Source of the DNA: Capra hircus
Lineage: Eukaryota; Chordata; Mammalia; Artiodactyla; Bovidae
Direction: 5' to 3'
Assembly (NCBI RefSeq): GCF_001704415.2
Contig: NW_017189517.1
Location: 5,033,167 to 5,097,166 of the forward strand
Length of the DNA: 64,000 nucleotides
The notes under the pieces were generated by a model. It was given only the letters and a program-made list of their open reading frames with translations, was not told the DNA's origin and searched no databases. The position numbers were made by a program, and so were the translations under genes. Below, piece after piece: positions 1 to 11,081 of this stretch (the stretch's first letter is position 1; each line of letters starts with the position of its first letter).

Positions 1-429
1 AAGTTTAAAATACATTATGCACTTGATGCCAGCATATACAGCTGATCTGCTTTTAGGTACTAAAGCATTTAGGTACATTTCTTCTTCACAAAGCATGACT
101 TCTTGTTTCCGCAAAATAACAGGCTAGGCTACTCTTTGGCACATACACCATGTTGCCTTTAAAATAGCAAGCTTGTCTATTTTGACCTAATATGCATTAA
201 TACCTACTGATTCCCTCTTGTGCTAGTTGGATCTTTGGGAGTGTAAAAAGTCTAAATCTAATAACTTAAAAGTTATAACCTTCTTATGATTTGATGTATA
301 ATCCATCTTATTTTGATGTTTTGTGTGAGGTAAAGATATTATTTGGTTTTGTTTCAATAGACAGCAAATATCCCAAAACTACTTTTTAAAACAAGTCAGA
401 TATTTTCTGTTTTTGGATCCATTATTGAA
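1..429. other. AT-rich sequence, nothing recognised
   Basis: No coding potential and no repeat family that I can name. The base composition is AT-rich, as in the rest of the intergenic or intronic background here. Confidence 0.4.
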
Positions 430-805
430 TATTTTCATTTTATTTATGAATATATCAAAGACATAAAAGGTACATATAGCACATGTACAGTTTAAAAATA
501 ACTTGAATACATGGACAGTTATGTACCCACCCTTCAGCATAAGAAATAGCACATTAGCAGTAGCACATTTGAAAACCTTTGGTGTCCCTTTTCAATTGCA
601 CAGTTTTTCCTTTCAGTCCAGAAGTAACTGCTGTCCTGAGTTTGTTAAGCACTTGCTTGTTCACTTTATGGTCTGAATGTATTTGTATTACCTACTCCAA
701 AAAGATATATGTTGATTGGTTTTGTCTGATTTGTTAAAAAATATTTAAATAAAAATTGTATACACTTTTCTGGACTTTATTTTTCCACAAAACATTATTA
801 TATAT
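430..805 (-). repeat. Old L1M-type 3' UTR remnant
   Basis: The stretch with 'gtacccacccttcagcataagaaatag' type wording (around 520-550), followed by a 'gtaactgctgtcctga' segment (around 624), reads like the reverse complement of an ancient mammalian L1 3' UTR. It is heavily diverged and AT-rich. The family assignment is from memory of the consensus; the exact L1M subfamily cannot be set by eye. Confidence 0.45.
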
Positions 806-811
806 ATATAT

Positions 812-935
812 GTGCATGTGTTAGTTACACAGTTGTATCCATCTCTTTGCAACCCCTTGGACTGTAACCCACCAGGCTCCTCTGTCCATGAGGATTTTGC
901 AGGCAAGAATTTTCTGTTACTTTCACTGCTGTATC
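812..935 (-). mobile_element. Bov-tA SINE fragment
   Basis: The Bov-A body in reverse orientation is recognisable: 'ctctttgcaacccc', 'ggactgtaacccaccagg' and 'ctcctctgtccatg' in the usual order. The tRNA-derived head is missing, so the copy is 5'-truncated. It sits just after a short TA run. The open reading frame that crosses it is not a gene. Confidence 0.75.
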
Positions 936-1039
936 AACAAGATAGACTCCATTCTTTAAATTCAATGAATATTAAATATGAATTAAATTCCTCCTGATTT
1001 AAATTTTTAGATGTACTTAAGAAACAGGTATTTCACAGA

Positions 1040-1330
1040 AGATTTCAGTAAATATCTTTTTATAAACTGTTCAAATCAACAACACTAGCCATTGCAAAAT
1101 GCAAATTAAAAACCACAATAAAATACCTTTCCAAACCTAAAATTAAAAATGACAAGATGTGACACAAGGAAAACTCACATACTACTGATAGGAATTTAGA
1201 TTATTGAAATTATCTAGCAAATGAGCAGATAAACATAATATACCCCACAATTTCACTTCTAGTTATGGGCTCTAGTTAAACACATGCCAGGTAACAAGTA
1301 TAAAGAAGCTCATATAAGACTGTTCTTTTC
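1040..1330 (+). repeat. Old L1M remnant (ORF2 end/3' UTR)
   Basis: Diverged matches to the L1 3' region: a 'gcaaattaaaaaccacaataaaatacc' type segment near 1100, then 'ggaaaactcacatactactgatagg' near 1170 and an 'aatttcacttctagttatgggc' type segment near 1250. The order matches an ancient L1 3' end on the plus strand. No frame is preserved. Confidence 0.55.
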
Positions 1331-1377
1331 AATTTAAAAAAAGAAGAAAAAACTTTACAATAAGAATAACACATATT

Positions 1378-1620
1378 TTATTCATTTCTTCAACAAGTAT
1401 TTCTGATCACCTACTAAATATTTGCTAAGCACTCCAAATATATTAACTCATTCAGCCCTCACAACAATCTTATAAGATAGATACAATTAATATCCCCAGT
1501 TTAAAGGTGGATAAAGTGAGATTTAGAGAAGTTATATACGTTGCACAAAGTCACAGATACTAAGTGGAATAGCTAAGACTCCAATCCAGGAAGCCTTAAC
1601 TCTAGAGTCCAAGTTCTGAA
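1378..1620 (+). repeat. MIR SINE
   Basis: A nearly complete MIR core: 'tatttgctaagcactcc', 'tattaactcattcagccctc', a gap-and-'gatagatac' block, 'atccccagttt', and 'gcacaaagtcacagatac' follow each other in consensus order. Mammalian-wide SINE, old and diverged. Confidence 0.8.
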
Positions 1621-2319
1621 AGATAATTTCTGAGCATGACAACTCCCAACAGTGTTTGTGAGAGAATTCCAAAGATAGCCAAGATGGCCTGAACTGTGAT
1701 GCTTGAGTATTGAGTGAATCACTTTCAGTATATTTCTCTACTATCTCACTGATATAGTTTGATTTATCACACAATTATATGTAACATGCTTTTTCAATGG
1801 CCCAGACCATCTGATTGTTCTTTGTTTAGGCACAATCTGAACTGAAATTCTCCTGCCAAGTAGGGTAAAGAGCTGAATTGTCTCTAGAGGGCTATTCCAG
1901 CCTGAAGGTTTTGTGATTGAAGTTTTATATCAAGTAGATTCTTTATTCCATCAAAAATGAAGAAAGTGTATCTATTAACACCCTGCAATATCCCTCAGGC
2001 TATCTCAGTTTAAAAAATCATGAAATCAACTGTAGCTTCTAGCAGAGTCCTCATCAGTTTAGGTTTAGCAACTGAAATATAGGTGTGTCTCAGGACATAT
2101 CAAAAGAACAATTTCCCTAAAAGGAAAACAAAATTCCTTTAACTTTTTTGACCATCATTCATCTTTGCCTGGTTAGACATGGATATGTAATGACTACGAA
2201 CACATTTCACTATTATTGATTATTTCCATTTACATTTAAAGTGGATTACAAAGTTTTCACAGTAATTTCAACTGCATTAGCCTTTGAACCTCACAAAAAC
2301 ATTGCTAGCTTTTGAAAGA

Positions 2320-3335
2320 TTGCCACTATGAGCCATGAATGACTCCAGGATTCTTAGCCTCTGGAGGAAAGGAATTCGATCCAGGCCCAGGGATGAGGCT
2401 TGATTGCTCAGAGCTTTTGTGTAATAAAGTTTTATTAAAGTATAAAAGAGATAGAGAAAGCTTCTAACATAGACATCAGAAGAGGGCAGAAAGAGTGCAC
2501 CCTTGCTGGTTTTTAGCAAGCAGTCACATACCTATTAGCAAGCTGCAGTCCCTTGGACTGCAAGATCAAACCAGTCAATCCTAAAGGAAATCAGTCCTGA
2601 ATATTCATTGGAAGGACTGATGCTAAAGCTGAAACTCCAATACTTTGGCCATCTGATGCAAAGAATTGACTCCTTAGAAAAAAAACTTGATACTGGGAAA
2701 GACTGAAGGCAGGAGGAGAAGGGACAACAGAGGACGAGATTGTTGGATGGCATCACCAACTCGATGGACATGAGTCTGAGCAAGCTCCAGGAGTTGGTGA
2801 TGGACAAGGAAGCTTGGCTTTCTGCAGTCCATGGGGTTGCAAAACGTCGGACACAACTGAGTGACTGAACTGAACTGAACAGAAGCTGCTAATTAGAGAA
2901 AGGAAATGTCTCAAAACTCAGAGAGTGGCACCAGGCCCCTCACCCACATCATAAATTTTGAGATAGCATTGGCACAAGATGAGTCATCCTGGGCCATAAA
3001 ACAACTGACAGGAATCTTGAAGAAAGGCAGATTTCCAAGCAAATACATGGTTCATTAACATAGCTTAAGGAAAATATTTCCATAAGAAAAACTCATTGGT
3101 TAGCTCAAGGTTTGAGAAAAGTTAAGTTCAGGTGAAACCAGGTGACAACACAGAATTTTAAAAGAAACCTCTTAATTTTGTACAGGAAAGGGGTAAAACA
3201 GTCTGACACTTGTAGTTTGTTTCCTCCTGCCAATTAAGAGAGAGGAAAAAAGTCTGACTCTTGCAGTCTACTTCTTCCACTTGGGGACCCCCAGACTTGC
3301 CTGTTACCCTCTCACTTTTCAGGGCAGGAGTTTTT
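2320..3335 (-). mobile_element. Solo ERV LTR, split by a BovB insertion
   Basis: Reading the minus strand, a long U3-like region is followed by a TATA-like 'cttttatactttaataaaac' segment and a poly(A) signal AATAAA (plus-strand 2431-2436). This is the layout of a LTR promoter/R region. The wording resembles bovine ERV LTRs I remember, but I cannot name the family with certainty. No gag, pol or env is present nearby, so this looks like a solo LTR. The BovB copy at 2547-2882 splits it; the flanks join cleanly once it is removed. Confidence 0.6.
2547..2882 (+). mobile_element. BovB LINE, 5'-truncated, with 7-bp TSD
   Basis: This is the last about 336 bp of BovB. It starts inside the RT C-terminal coding region ('tcccttggactgcaag') and ends in the diagnostic (tgaac)n tail. 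Target-site duplication 'aagctgc' is present at 2540-2546 and 2883-2889. The copy interrupts a minus-strand LTR. It carries the 'attcattggaaggactgatg' sequence variant, shared with several other copies here. Confidence 0.9.
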
Positions 3336-3817
3336 TATTTTACTGTGTTTCTCACATAAGTATACTGAAATCCTTCATTTCATACTATGGACATCAGGAA
3401 GACTCTTACTGTGATTTAATTATTACTAAATTGCAAAAAGAGTTCTAGGATCTTTCCAAGACAAAGGAGTTGAAAAAATATCTCTCCGTTGGGCTGACAA
3501 TCTAAGATAAGGTAATTAAAATCTAAATCACCAGGTGATGTTAGGTGACTGGCACTAGGGAGATATATTTGCAACTGGTATTATTTTAATTACCCACATC
3601 CTACAGACAACACACTATTCATTCAGAGGGCAGAGAAATTGATGGTCTGGGAGGATGCGATGAAAGATTGTGTTTGAAGCAGGGATTTTCACTTTGATGA
3701 TAATGGAACAAGTAGGCAGGGGTCAGTCATGAAACCATGGAAGAGAGCAAAAGCAGGCTATGGGAAAGGGTCCAACAATGGTTGAGAGGGGGGTTCATGT
3801 GTGTAAAGATATGTTTT

Positions 3818-3845
3818 TTGTTTGTTTGTTTGTTTGTTTGTTTTG
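3818..3845. repeat. (TTTG)n simple repeat
   Basis: About six tandem TTTG units directly next to the 3' end of the following minus-strand BovB copy. It may be a decayed tail or pre-existing low-complexity target. Confidence 0.8.
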
Positions 3846-3849
3846 AAAC

Positions 3850-4428
3850 TAATCAGTTCAGTTCAGTTCAGTCACTCAGTGGTGTCTGACTCTTTGCAAC
3901 CCCATGAATCGCAGCATGCCAGGCCTCCCTGTCCATCACCAACTCCCGCAGTTCACTCAAACTCATGTCCATCGAGTCAGTGATGGCATCCAGCCATCTC
4001 ATCCTCAGTCGTCCCCTTCTCCTCCTGCCCCCAATCCCTCCCAGCATCAAAGTCTTTTCCAATAAGTCAACTCTACGCATGAGGTGGTCAAAGTACTGGA
4101 GTTTTAGCTTTACCATCATTCCTTCCAAAGAAATCCCAGAGTTGATCTCTTTCAGAATGGACTTGTTGGATCTCCTTGCAGTCCAAGGGATTCTCAAGAG
4201 TCTTCTCCAACACCACAGTTCAAAAGCATCAATTCTTCAGCGCTCAGCCTCTTCACAGTCCAGCTCTCACATTCATACATGACTAATGGAAAAATCAAAG
4301 CCTTGACTAGATGGACCTTAGTCGGCAAAGTAATGTCTCTGTTTTTCAATATGCTATCTAGGTTGGTCATAACTTGTCTTCCAAGGAGTAAGCGTTTTTT
4401 AATTTCATGGCTGCTGTCAAGCAGTGAT
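3850..4428 (-). mobile_element. BovB LINE 3' fragment
   Basis: The minus-strand BovB 3' end starts at the 'gttcagttcagttcag' tail and runs into the RT C-terminal coding region. Minus-strand frames still encode recognisable BovB peptides such as WTARRSN and RMRWLDAITDSMD, with stops. The last bases (about 4412-4428) seem to carry a small deletion against other copies. 5'-truncated and non-functional. Confidence 0.88.
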
Positions 4429-4888
4429 AATGGCACATAAATTTATAGATTGCTGTTGAAATTGGTAATACTTTATAGTATCTCTTATTTGCTCCTCTAA
4501 AATGCCTATGTGGACAGGAAAGGTTCTATGGTCAGATTACCAATGAAGTTACAGACTATAAAAGGTCAATTTCACTTGGCAAGTGTCACAGAGGTCCTGA
4601 CTGATGGGGTAGAGACTAGCTTTCATGCCATCTGAATGCTTTATCTGGGCAGTATCCATTCAGCTACATTATTCAGTGTTCATTTTTGTCTTGGGTTTTC
4701 ACTTCTATAAAATGACAATAACATCATCACCTTCATAGGGTTCTCATTAGATTTAAATAAGTTTAAAAACAACTATGTTTCACTCACACACACACAAATG
4801 CATAGTACATTTGACTTTGTCTTCACTTAACAAATACTTGTTGAGTATGTACCAATGAGCTGGGCATGAATCCAAAGTTCTAGGGAAG
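4429..4888. other. Spacer between two BovB copies
   Basis: No gene or repeat recognised except a short CA run near 4788-4797. Both flanking BovB copies lie on the minus strand and have separate 3' tails, so they are two insertions and not one interrupted copy. Confidence 0.45.
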
Positions 4889-6218
4889 TAGTTCAGTTCA
4901 GTCACTCAGTCGTGTCCGACTCTTTGCGACCCCATGAATCGCAGCACACCAGGCCTCCCTGTCCATCACCAACTCCCGGAGTTCACTCAAACTCATGTCC
5001 ATCGAGTCAGTGATGCCATCCAGCCATCTCATCCTCTGTCGTCCCCTTCTCCTCCCGCCCCCAATCCCTCCCAGCATCAGAGTCTTTTCCAGTGAGTCAA
5101 CCCTTTGCATAATGTGGCCAAGTACTGGAATTTCAGCTTTAGCATCATTCCTTCCAAAGAAATCCCAGGGCTGATCTCCTTCAGAATGGACAGGTTAGAT
5201 CTCCTTGCAGTCCAAGGGACTCTCAAGAGTCTTCTCCAACACCACAGTTCAAAAGTATCAATTCTTCGGTGCTCAGCCTTCTTCACAGTACAATTCTCAC
5301 ATCCATACATGACCAATGGAAAACCATAGCCTTGACTAGATGGACATTAGTCGGCAAAGGAACGTCTCTGCTTTTGAATATGCTATCTAGGTTGGTCATA
5401 ACTTTTCTTCCAAGGAGTAAGCATCTTTTGATTTCATGGCTGCAGTCACCATCTGCAGTGATTTTGGAGCCCCCAAAAATAAAGTCCGACACTGTTTGCG
5501 CTGTTTCTCCATCTATTTCCCATGAAGTGATAGGACCCGATTCCATGATCTTCGTTTTCTGAATGTTGAGCTTTAAGCCAACTTTTTCGCTCTCCTCTTT
5601 CACTTTCATCAAGAGGCTTTTTAGTTCCTCTTCACTTTCTGCCATAAGGGTGGTGTCATCTGCATATCTGAGGTTATTGATATTTCTCCCGGCAATCTTT
5701 ATCCCAGCTTGTACTTCCTCTAACCCAGCGTTTCTCATGATGTACTCTGCATATAAGTTAAATAAGCAGGGTGACAATATACAGCCTTGACGTACTCCTT
5801 TTCGTATTTGGAACCAGTCTGTTGTTCCATGTCCAGTTCTAACTGTTGCTTCCTGGCCTGCATACAGATTTCTCAAGAGGCAGGTCAGGTGGTCTGGTAT
5901 TCCCATTTCTCTCAGAATTTTCCACAGTTTATTGTGATCCACACAGTCAAAGTTTTGGCATTGTCAATAAAGCAGAAATAGATGTTTTTCTGGAACTCTC
6001 TTGCTTTTTTTATGATCCAGCGGATGTTGGCAATTTGATCTCTGGTTCCTCTGCCTTTTCCAAAAGCAGCTTGAACAGCAGAAATTTTGCAGTTCACATA
6101 TTGTTGAAGATTGGCTTGGATAATTTTGAGCATTACTTTACTAGCATATGAGATGAGTGCAATTGTGTGGTAATTTGAGCATTCTTAGGCATTGCCTTTC
6201 TTTGGGATTGGAATGAAC
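4889..6218 (-). mobile_element. BovB LINE, about 1.3 kb, 5'-truncated
   Basis: Continuous minus-strand BovB from its 3' tail at 4889 to about 6218, where the match to 'ttggcattgcctttctttgg' type sequence ends. It covers the RT palm, the C-terminal region and the 3' UTR. I could not find a convincing target-site duplication. The copy contains the 219-codon RT frame described separately. Confidence 0.88.
5283..5942 (-). pseudogene. BovB reverse transcriptase fragment (219 codons)
   Basis: This frame covers the RT palm of BovB, a non-LTR (RTE-clade) polymerase that copies element RNA at a nicked target. Visible motifs are RQGCILSP at residues 51-58, and the catalytic YADD at 93-96 followed by TTLMAESEEELK. 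The motif A region and endonuclease lie upstream and are missing or in another frame. After about residue 205 the frame leaves the BovB product ('HWSCMDVRIVL'), a frameshift compared with sibling copies. The ATG is internal to the family product, so it is not a true start. Dead fragment. Confidence 0.8.
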
Positions 6219-7077
6219 AGTACTGAGTAACAAAATTCTTTAAATGTAGAGAGAATATTGTGATGGGAGAAGGGAGTGAATGTAAATAAATAGGAAAAGT
6301 GTACGTTAAAATGCTCCAGAGAAAACTAAGCACAGTAAAGTAAATCAAGAGAGCACTGGGGAGGGGACGAGGAGCTATTATTTTCTATATGATTGCCACT
6401 GAAACAAAAATCAATGTACAGAGACTTAAAATCAAGAATTTTCCAACTAGAGAAATAAAAGCATATACAAAAGCTCTGAAGAGGACCATTCTTTGGGTGT
6501 TCAAACACATCAACCAGGTCTACGTGGTGAGACAGAGGGATGAAGTGGAAGTATCATGGGAGATGAAATCAGGGAGGCAGATGAGTACTAGCGGCTTGTA
6601 GATCCTGCAGGACCTTGTTCATTACGGGTAAGACTGTGTCTGTTTTTGTCAGTGAAGTTGGAGCCATTGGACAGTTTTGAACAGAGCTGTGACAGGATAT
6701 GCCCTAACTTTCTAAATGGTCACTTTTTTGTCTGTGTTGAAAAGAGAATACATGGGTCAAAGGTTTGAAAGCAGTGACAAAGCTGAGATGAGAGATGATG
6801 GTGACTGGGACAATTTGCCATCTGTAGAGGTAATGCGAAGGTGTTGAATGTTGGATGCATTTAGAAGGAAATGCTAACATTTTGCTGGCAGGTTGGGTGT
6901 GGGCTGTGAAATAATGTGGAATCAAGAGTGACTCCATTGGTGCTTCCTGAGTGGCTAGAAGGATTAGTTTACCACTAAGATGGGGATGCTTATGGAAAGC
7001 AAGGTGTGGGGGATGGAAGGTAAAATAGGAATTCAGCTTGATACAAATTAGGTTTGAGCTACTGAAGACCCATTTGT

Positions 7078-7562
7078 TTCAATTATCTACTTTTAGGCAA
7101 CAAACCACTCCATCTTGTTGGGGCTTAGAACAACAATAACAGCATTTGTTTTGCTTAAAAGTCTGCTATTTGGTATGATGTGATGGGGACAGCCAATCTC
7201 TGTTCCACTGCATTCACTGGATGATTAAAAAGGGGGGCTGGAATGATCTAAGACTTCACTTACTCACATGTCTGGTGCTTCTTACTCTCAACAAGAATCT
7301 TGCCTGTGAAGATTGCCTAGAGCTCTAGCCAAGTGTCCTCTTCGTGGGGTGGAAGCTTCCTCACAACATATTTGTTGGGTCTCATGGTCAAGCATAATGA
7401 AGAAATAGAAAGGCAAATCTCAGTTTGCCTAGTATGACCCAGCCTTGACAGCTGCATAGTGTCAATTAAGCCACATTCTACCACAAAGTGTATCACAAAG
7501 GCCTATTCAGGTTTAAGTAGACAAGAAACAGATGCCACCTCTAGATGAGGGAATGGCAAGAT
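7078..7562 (-). mobile_element. MaLR/MLT1-type LTR remnant
   Basis: The antisense of a MLT1-class LTR is recognisable: 'ggcaacaaaccactcc', 'ggcttagaacaacaataac', 'cttactcacatgtctggtgc', 'gccacattctaccacaaag' and 'gatgccacctctagatgagg' in order. It lies within the L2 copy, so it inserted after the L2. No internal genes. Confidence 0.55.
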
Positions 7563-7741
7563 TCTAGCAGAGTGTGTGAGATTGCAAATATTGCTTACTA
7601 CCATTTCTGTCACAATGTTCAAGCAGAGATTTTGAACAGGCAGATGAACTGGGGAGCCTGGAATTCAGAGTAATAATGTTGCCAGAGATATAAAATAGGA
7701 ATTCTCCAACAAAAATATATTTTAAAAAAGAAGGATGAAAT

Positions 7742-7786
7742 GAATTACTATAGGATAGTAATTCCATAGGGAATTACTATGGATAG
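7742..7786. repeat. Small quasi-palindrome
   Basis: 'gaattactataggatag' (7742-7758) is repeated almost exactly at 7771-7786. The sequence between them makes a perfect 11-bp stem (7755-7765 with 7770-7780) around a 4-base loop. Confidence 0.8.
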
Positions 7787-8234
7787 AAAAGAAAAACAGT
7801 ATAAGGACTGAGCTCTGAAGAATCCAATAAACACACATCAGAGAGATAGCAGTGAGGCTATCAAAGTATGAACAAAAAGAGTGAGAAAGAAAAAATAAAA
7901 AGGAAGGGGTGATATCCTGGAAGTCAAGAAAAGAAAGTAGTTTGAGCAGGAGTCGAGTAAAATGAATCTGAACATGTGGTGTTTGTTTCAGAAAAGTTTG
8001 CTCTTATTGTTCAGAGCAAGTTGGGTGGGATGATGGGAAGTAAAGTCAGACAGATGACCCCTGCATGTGACATGTGAAAGAGAATGAGGAGGGTGCTTGA
8101 TGTGGTGTGTGTCACATGCAGAGGCAGTCTCAGTGTTTTGTGGGATTCAAGCATGAATGCTCTACAGGTAAGAATGAGTCAGAAAAGTTCAAAATGGAGA
8201 ACAAAGATAATTTTTTTTTGAGCAATAAATTACT

Positions 8235-9215
8235 CATTGTCTAGAGAAACTAAATTGAATTTTACCAAATTATTTCTAAATTGAAGTGCAAGTTGATATA
8301 AAAAGTTGTATTAGTTTCAGGTGTACAGCAAAATGATTCAGTTATATACTTTTTCAGAATCTTTTTCCTTATAGCTTATTATAAGATATGAATATAGTTC
8401 CTGTGCTATACAATAGGTCCTTCTTTATTAGTAGGTAGTAGTGTGCATCTTGATGAAAGTGAAAGACGAGAGTGAAAAAGTTGGCTTAAAGCTCAACTTT
8501 CAGAAAACTAAGATCATGGCAACTGGTCCCATCACTTTATGGGAAATAGATGGGGAAACAGTGGAAACAGTGTCAGACTTTATTATTATTATTTTTTTTG
8601 GCTCCAAAATTACTGCAGCCATGAAATTAAAAGATGCTTACTCTTTGGAAGAAAAGTTATGACCAACCTAGATAGCATATTCAAAAGCAGAGACATTCCT
8701 TTGCTAACAAAGGTCTGTCTAGTCAAGGCTATGGTTTTTCCATTGGTCATGTATGGATGTGAGAGTTGGACTGTGAAGAATGCTGAGTGCCGAAGAATTG
8801 ATGCTTTTGAACTGTAGTGTTGGAGAAGACTCTTGAGAGTCCCTTGGACTGCAAGGAGATCCAACCAGTCCATTCTGAAGGAGATCAGCCCTGGGTGTTC
8901 TTTGGAGGGAATGATGCTGAAGCTGAAGCTCCAGTACTTTGGCCACCTTATGCGAGCAGTTGACTCATTGGAAAAGACCCTGATGCTGGGAGGGACTGGG
9001 GGCAGGAGGAGAAAGGAATGACTAAGGATGAGATGGCTGGATGGCATCACCAACTCGATGAACGGGAGTTTGAGTGAACTCTGGGAGTTGATGATGGACA
9101 GGGAGGCCTAGCGTGATGCAATTCACGGGGTCGCAAAGAATCGGACACAACTGAGTGACTGAACTGAACTGAACTGAGTGTGCATCTATTAGTCTCAAGC
9201 TACTAATTATACATA
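8235..9215 (-). mobile_element. L1 3' UTR (artiodactyl type), interrupted by BovB
   Basis: Left arm 8235-8450: 'ttagtttcaggtgtacag', 'aaaatgattcagttatata' and 'cctgtgctatacaatagg' are the antisense of the 3' UTR of an artiodactyl L1. The right arm (about 9178-9215) continues it after the BovB insertion. Only the 3' end of the L1 is present. Confidence 0.65.
8451..9177 (+). mobile_element. BovB LINE, 727 bp, with 10-bp TSD
   Basis: The copy starts in the RT coding region ('tgatgaaagtgaaagac') and ends in (tgaac)n. A perfect 10-bp target-site duplication 'gtgtgcatct' flanks it at 8441-8450 and 9178-9187. The split is inside an L1 3' UTR, whose sequence is continuous when BovB is removed. Plus-strand frames encode RT C-terminal peptides but with breaks, including a T-run expansion around 8580-8600. 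Non-functional. Confidence 0.93.
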
Positions 9216-9299
9216 TGTTTTTCTGTAGATACGTCTTAATTATTCCCTTTATTTTTATATTATGTATTCCTTTCCTTGAGATGTTGCCTTACAATGGGA

Positions 9300-10625
9300 G
9301 TTTCCTATTGCCATTGTAACAAATGTCCAGGCTTTTAGTTACTTAACATGACAGTGGTTCATTCTCTGGCAGTTCCTAAGGTCAACAGTGTGAAGTGAGA
9401 CCTCCAGAGTCCATTTCCTTCTGGGGGCTTTAAGAGGGAACATTGTTTCCTTGTCTGTCCCAGCCTCCAGATTCTGTCATGCAGCCACAAACCAAGGAAT
9501 GCCAATGCCTGCTTCCATTATCACATTATCTTTTCTGTCTGGCCATCCTGACTTCATCTTATAAGGTCAATGTTGATTTAATGGGGCCCATATATGCAGA
9601 GTACATCATGAGAAATGCTGGGCTGGAAGAAGCACAAGCTGGAATCAAGATAGCCAGGAGACATATCAATAACTTCAGATATGCAGATGACACCACCCTT
9701 ATGGCAGAAAGTGAAGAGGAACTAAAACGCCTCTTGATGAAAGTGAAAGAGGAGAGTGAAAAAGTTGGCTTAAAGCTCAACTTTCAGAAAACTCAGATCA
9801 TGGCATCTGGTCCCATCACTTCATGGGAAATAGATGGGGAAACAGGGGAAACAGTGGAAACAGTGGCAAACTTTATTTTGAGGGGCTCCAAAAATCACTG
9901 TAGATGGTGATTGCAGCCATGAAATTAAGAGAGGCTTACTCCTTGGAAGGAAAGTTATGACCAACCTAGATGGCATATTCAAAAGCAGAGACATTCCTTT
10001 GCCAACAAAGGTCTGTCTAGTCAAGCCTATGGTTTTTCCAGTGGTCATGTATGGATGTGAGAGTTGGACTGTGAAGAAAGCTGAGCACCAAAGAATTGAT
10101 GCTTTTGAACTGTGGTGTTGGAGAAGACTCTTGAGAGTCCCTTGGACTGCAAGGAGATCCAACCAGTTCATCCTAAAGGAGATCAGTCCTGGGTGTCCAT
10201 TGGAAGGACTGATGCTAAAGCTGAAACTCCAATACTTTGGCCACCTCATGTGAAGAGTTGCCTCATTGGAAAAGACCCTGATGCTGGGAGGGATTGGGGG
10301 CAAGAGGAGAAGGTGATGACAGAGAATAAGATGGCTGGATGGCATCACCGACTCGATGGACATGAGTTTGGGTAAACTTTGGGAGTGGTTGATGCACAGG
10401 GAGGCCTGGTGTGCTGCAGTTCATGGGGTTGCAAAGAGTCAGACACGACTGAGTGACTGGACTGAACTGAAATGAACTGAACCTGTATAATGCAGGATAC
10501 CCTGCACATCGCAAGAGTCTTAACTAATTGTGTCAACAAAGAACAGTTTGGCATGTAAGGTAATAGTCACAGCTTCCAGAAACTAGGAGATGAGCATTGT
10601 TGGAGAAACATCATTCAACCAACCA
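9300..10625 (-). mobile_element. MLT1-class LTR, interrupted by BovB
   Basis: Left arm 9300-9590 is the antisense of a MLT1-type LTR: 'tattgccattgtaacaaatg', 'gacctccagagtcca', 'ccttctgggggct' and 'acttcatcttataagg'. The right arm 10482-10625 continues it with 'ggcatgtaaggtaata' and 'cagcttccagaaactagg'. The two arms are in the right order and the family sequence is continuous across the BovB insertion. Confidence 0.6.
9591..10481 (+). mobile_element. BovB LINE, about 0.9 kb, 5'-truncated
   Basis: BovB from 'tatatgcagagtacatcatg' in the RT palm through to the (tgaac)n tail. The YADD codons ('tatgcagatgac') are present. A plus-strand frame at 9443-9910 runs from the flanking LTR into RT residues and is therefore a chance fusion. 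No clear target-site duplication. The copy breaks a MLT1-class LTR. Confidence 0.88.
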
Positions 10626-11080
10626 CATTTATAAATTTTAAGTCATTTGCCTGCAGAATGAAAATCTCCTTTCAAACTTTCTTTTGTGTTTCTTTTTGTT
10701 TTATTTGTTTTGGTCTTTCTGTGCAATACCTGCAGCTGGTGAAATCAGCTTTGCCTTTAATTAAACCATGTTCTCTCCAACCAGATCTGTGTAGAGATTG
10801 TTTCTTTCCTATCCTGAAAGAAAATCCAACTTAACAAATGTAAACTACTGACAAGTCATCTAGGGGAATGAAAGAAGGTCAAAATTTGAATATGCTTCAT
10901 GGTTATTTTTGTTTTTAGTAATATTTCAAACCAATGTGCAGAATTACAAAAAGGGATGGGTTCTAATAAAGAATGGCTTATGCAAAAAAATGCCCTTTCT
11001 TAATTGGAAATTGTTTCTTCTTTGAATTGTGAGATTTCCAAATATATACCCTTTCCTCTGGACTTGGGATAACAGACTGG
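10626..11080. other. AT-rich spacer
   Basis: No gene and no repeat family recognised. It contains T-rich runs near 10680-10720. Confidence 0.4.
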
Positions 11081-11081
11081 T

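Larger units (their letters stand above)
6560..8060 (-). repeat. Ancient L2 LINE, minus strand, split by a LTR
   Basis: The plus strand reads as the antisense of L2 ORF2: 'gttggagccattgg', 'ttttgaacagagctgtgacagg', 'gagatgagagatgatgg', 'caagagtgactcca', then 'aggactgagctctg' and 'ggtgatatcctggaagtcaag' in the consensus order. Heavily diverged with no open frame. A minus-strand MaLR-type LTR (7078-7562) interrupts it. Confidence 0.6.

Noticed and set aside
2277..2519. 80-codon minus-strand frame
   Set aside because: It lies in the R/U5-like part of a solo LTR and overlaps the poly(A) signal; not coding.
9443..9910. 155-codon frame that seems to fuse a new N-terminus to BovB RT
   Set aside because: The N-terminal part is antisense MLT1 LTR; the fusion is created by the BovB insertion point and has no supporting signals.
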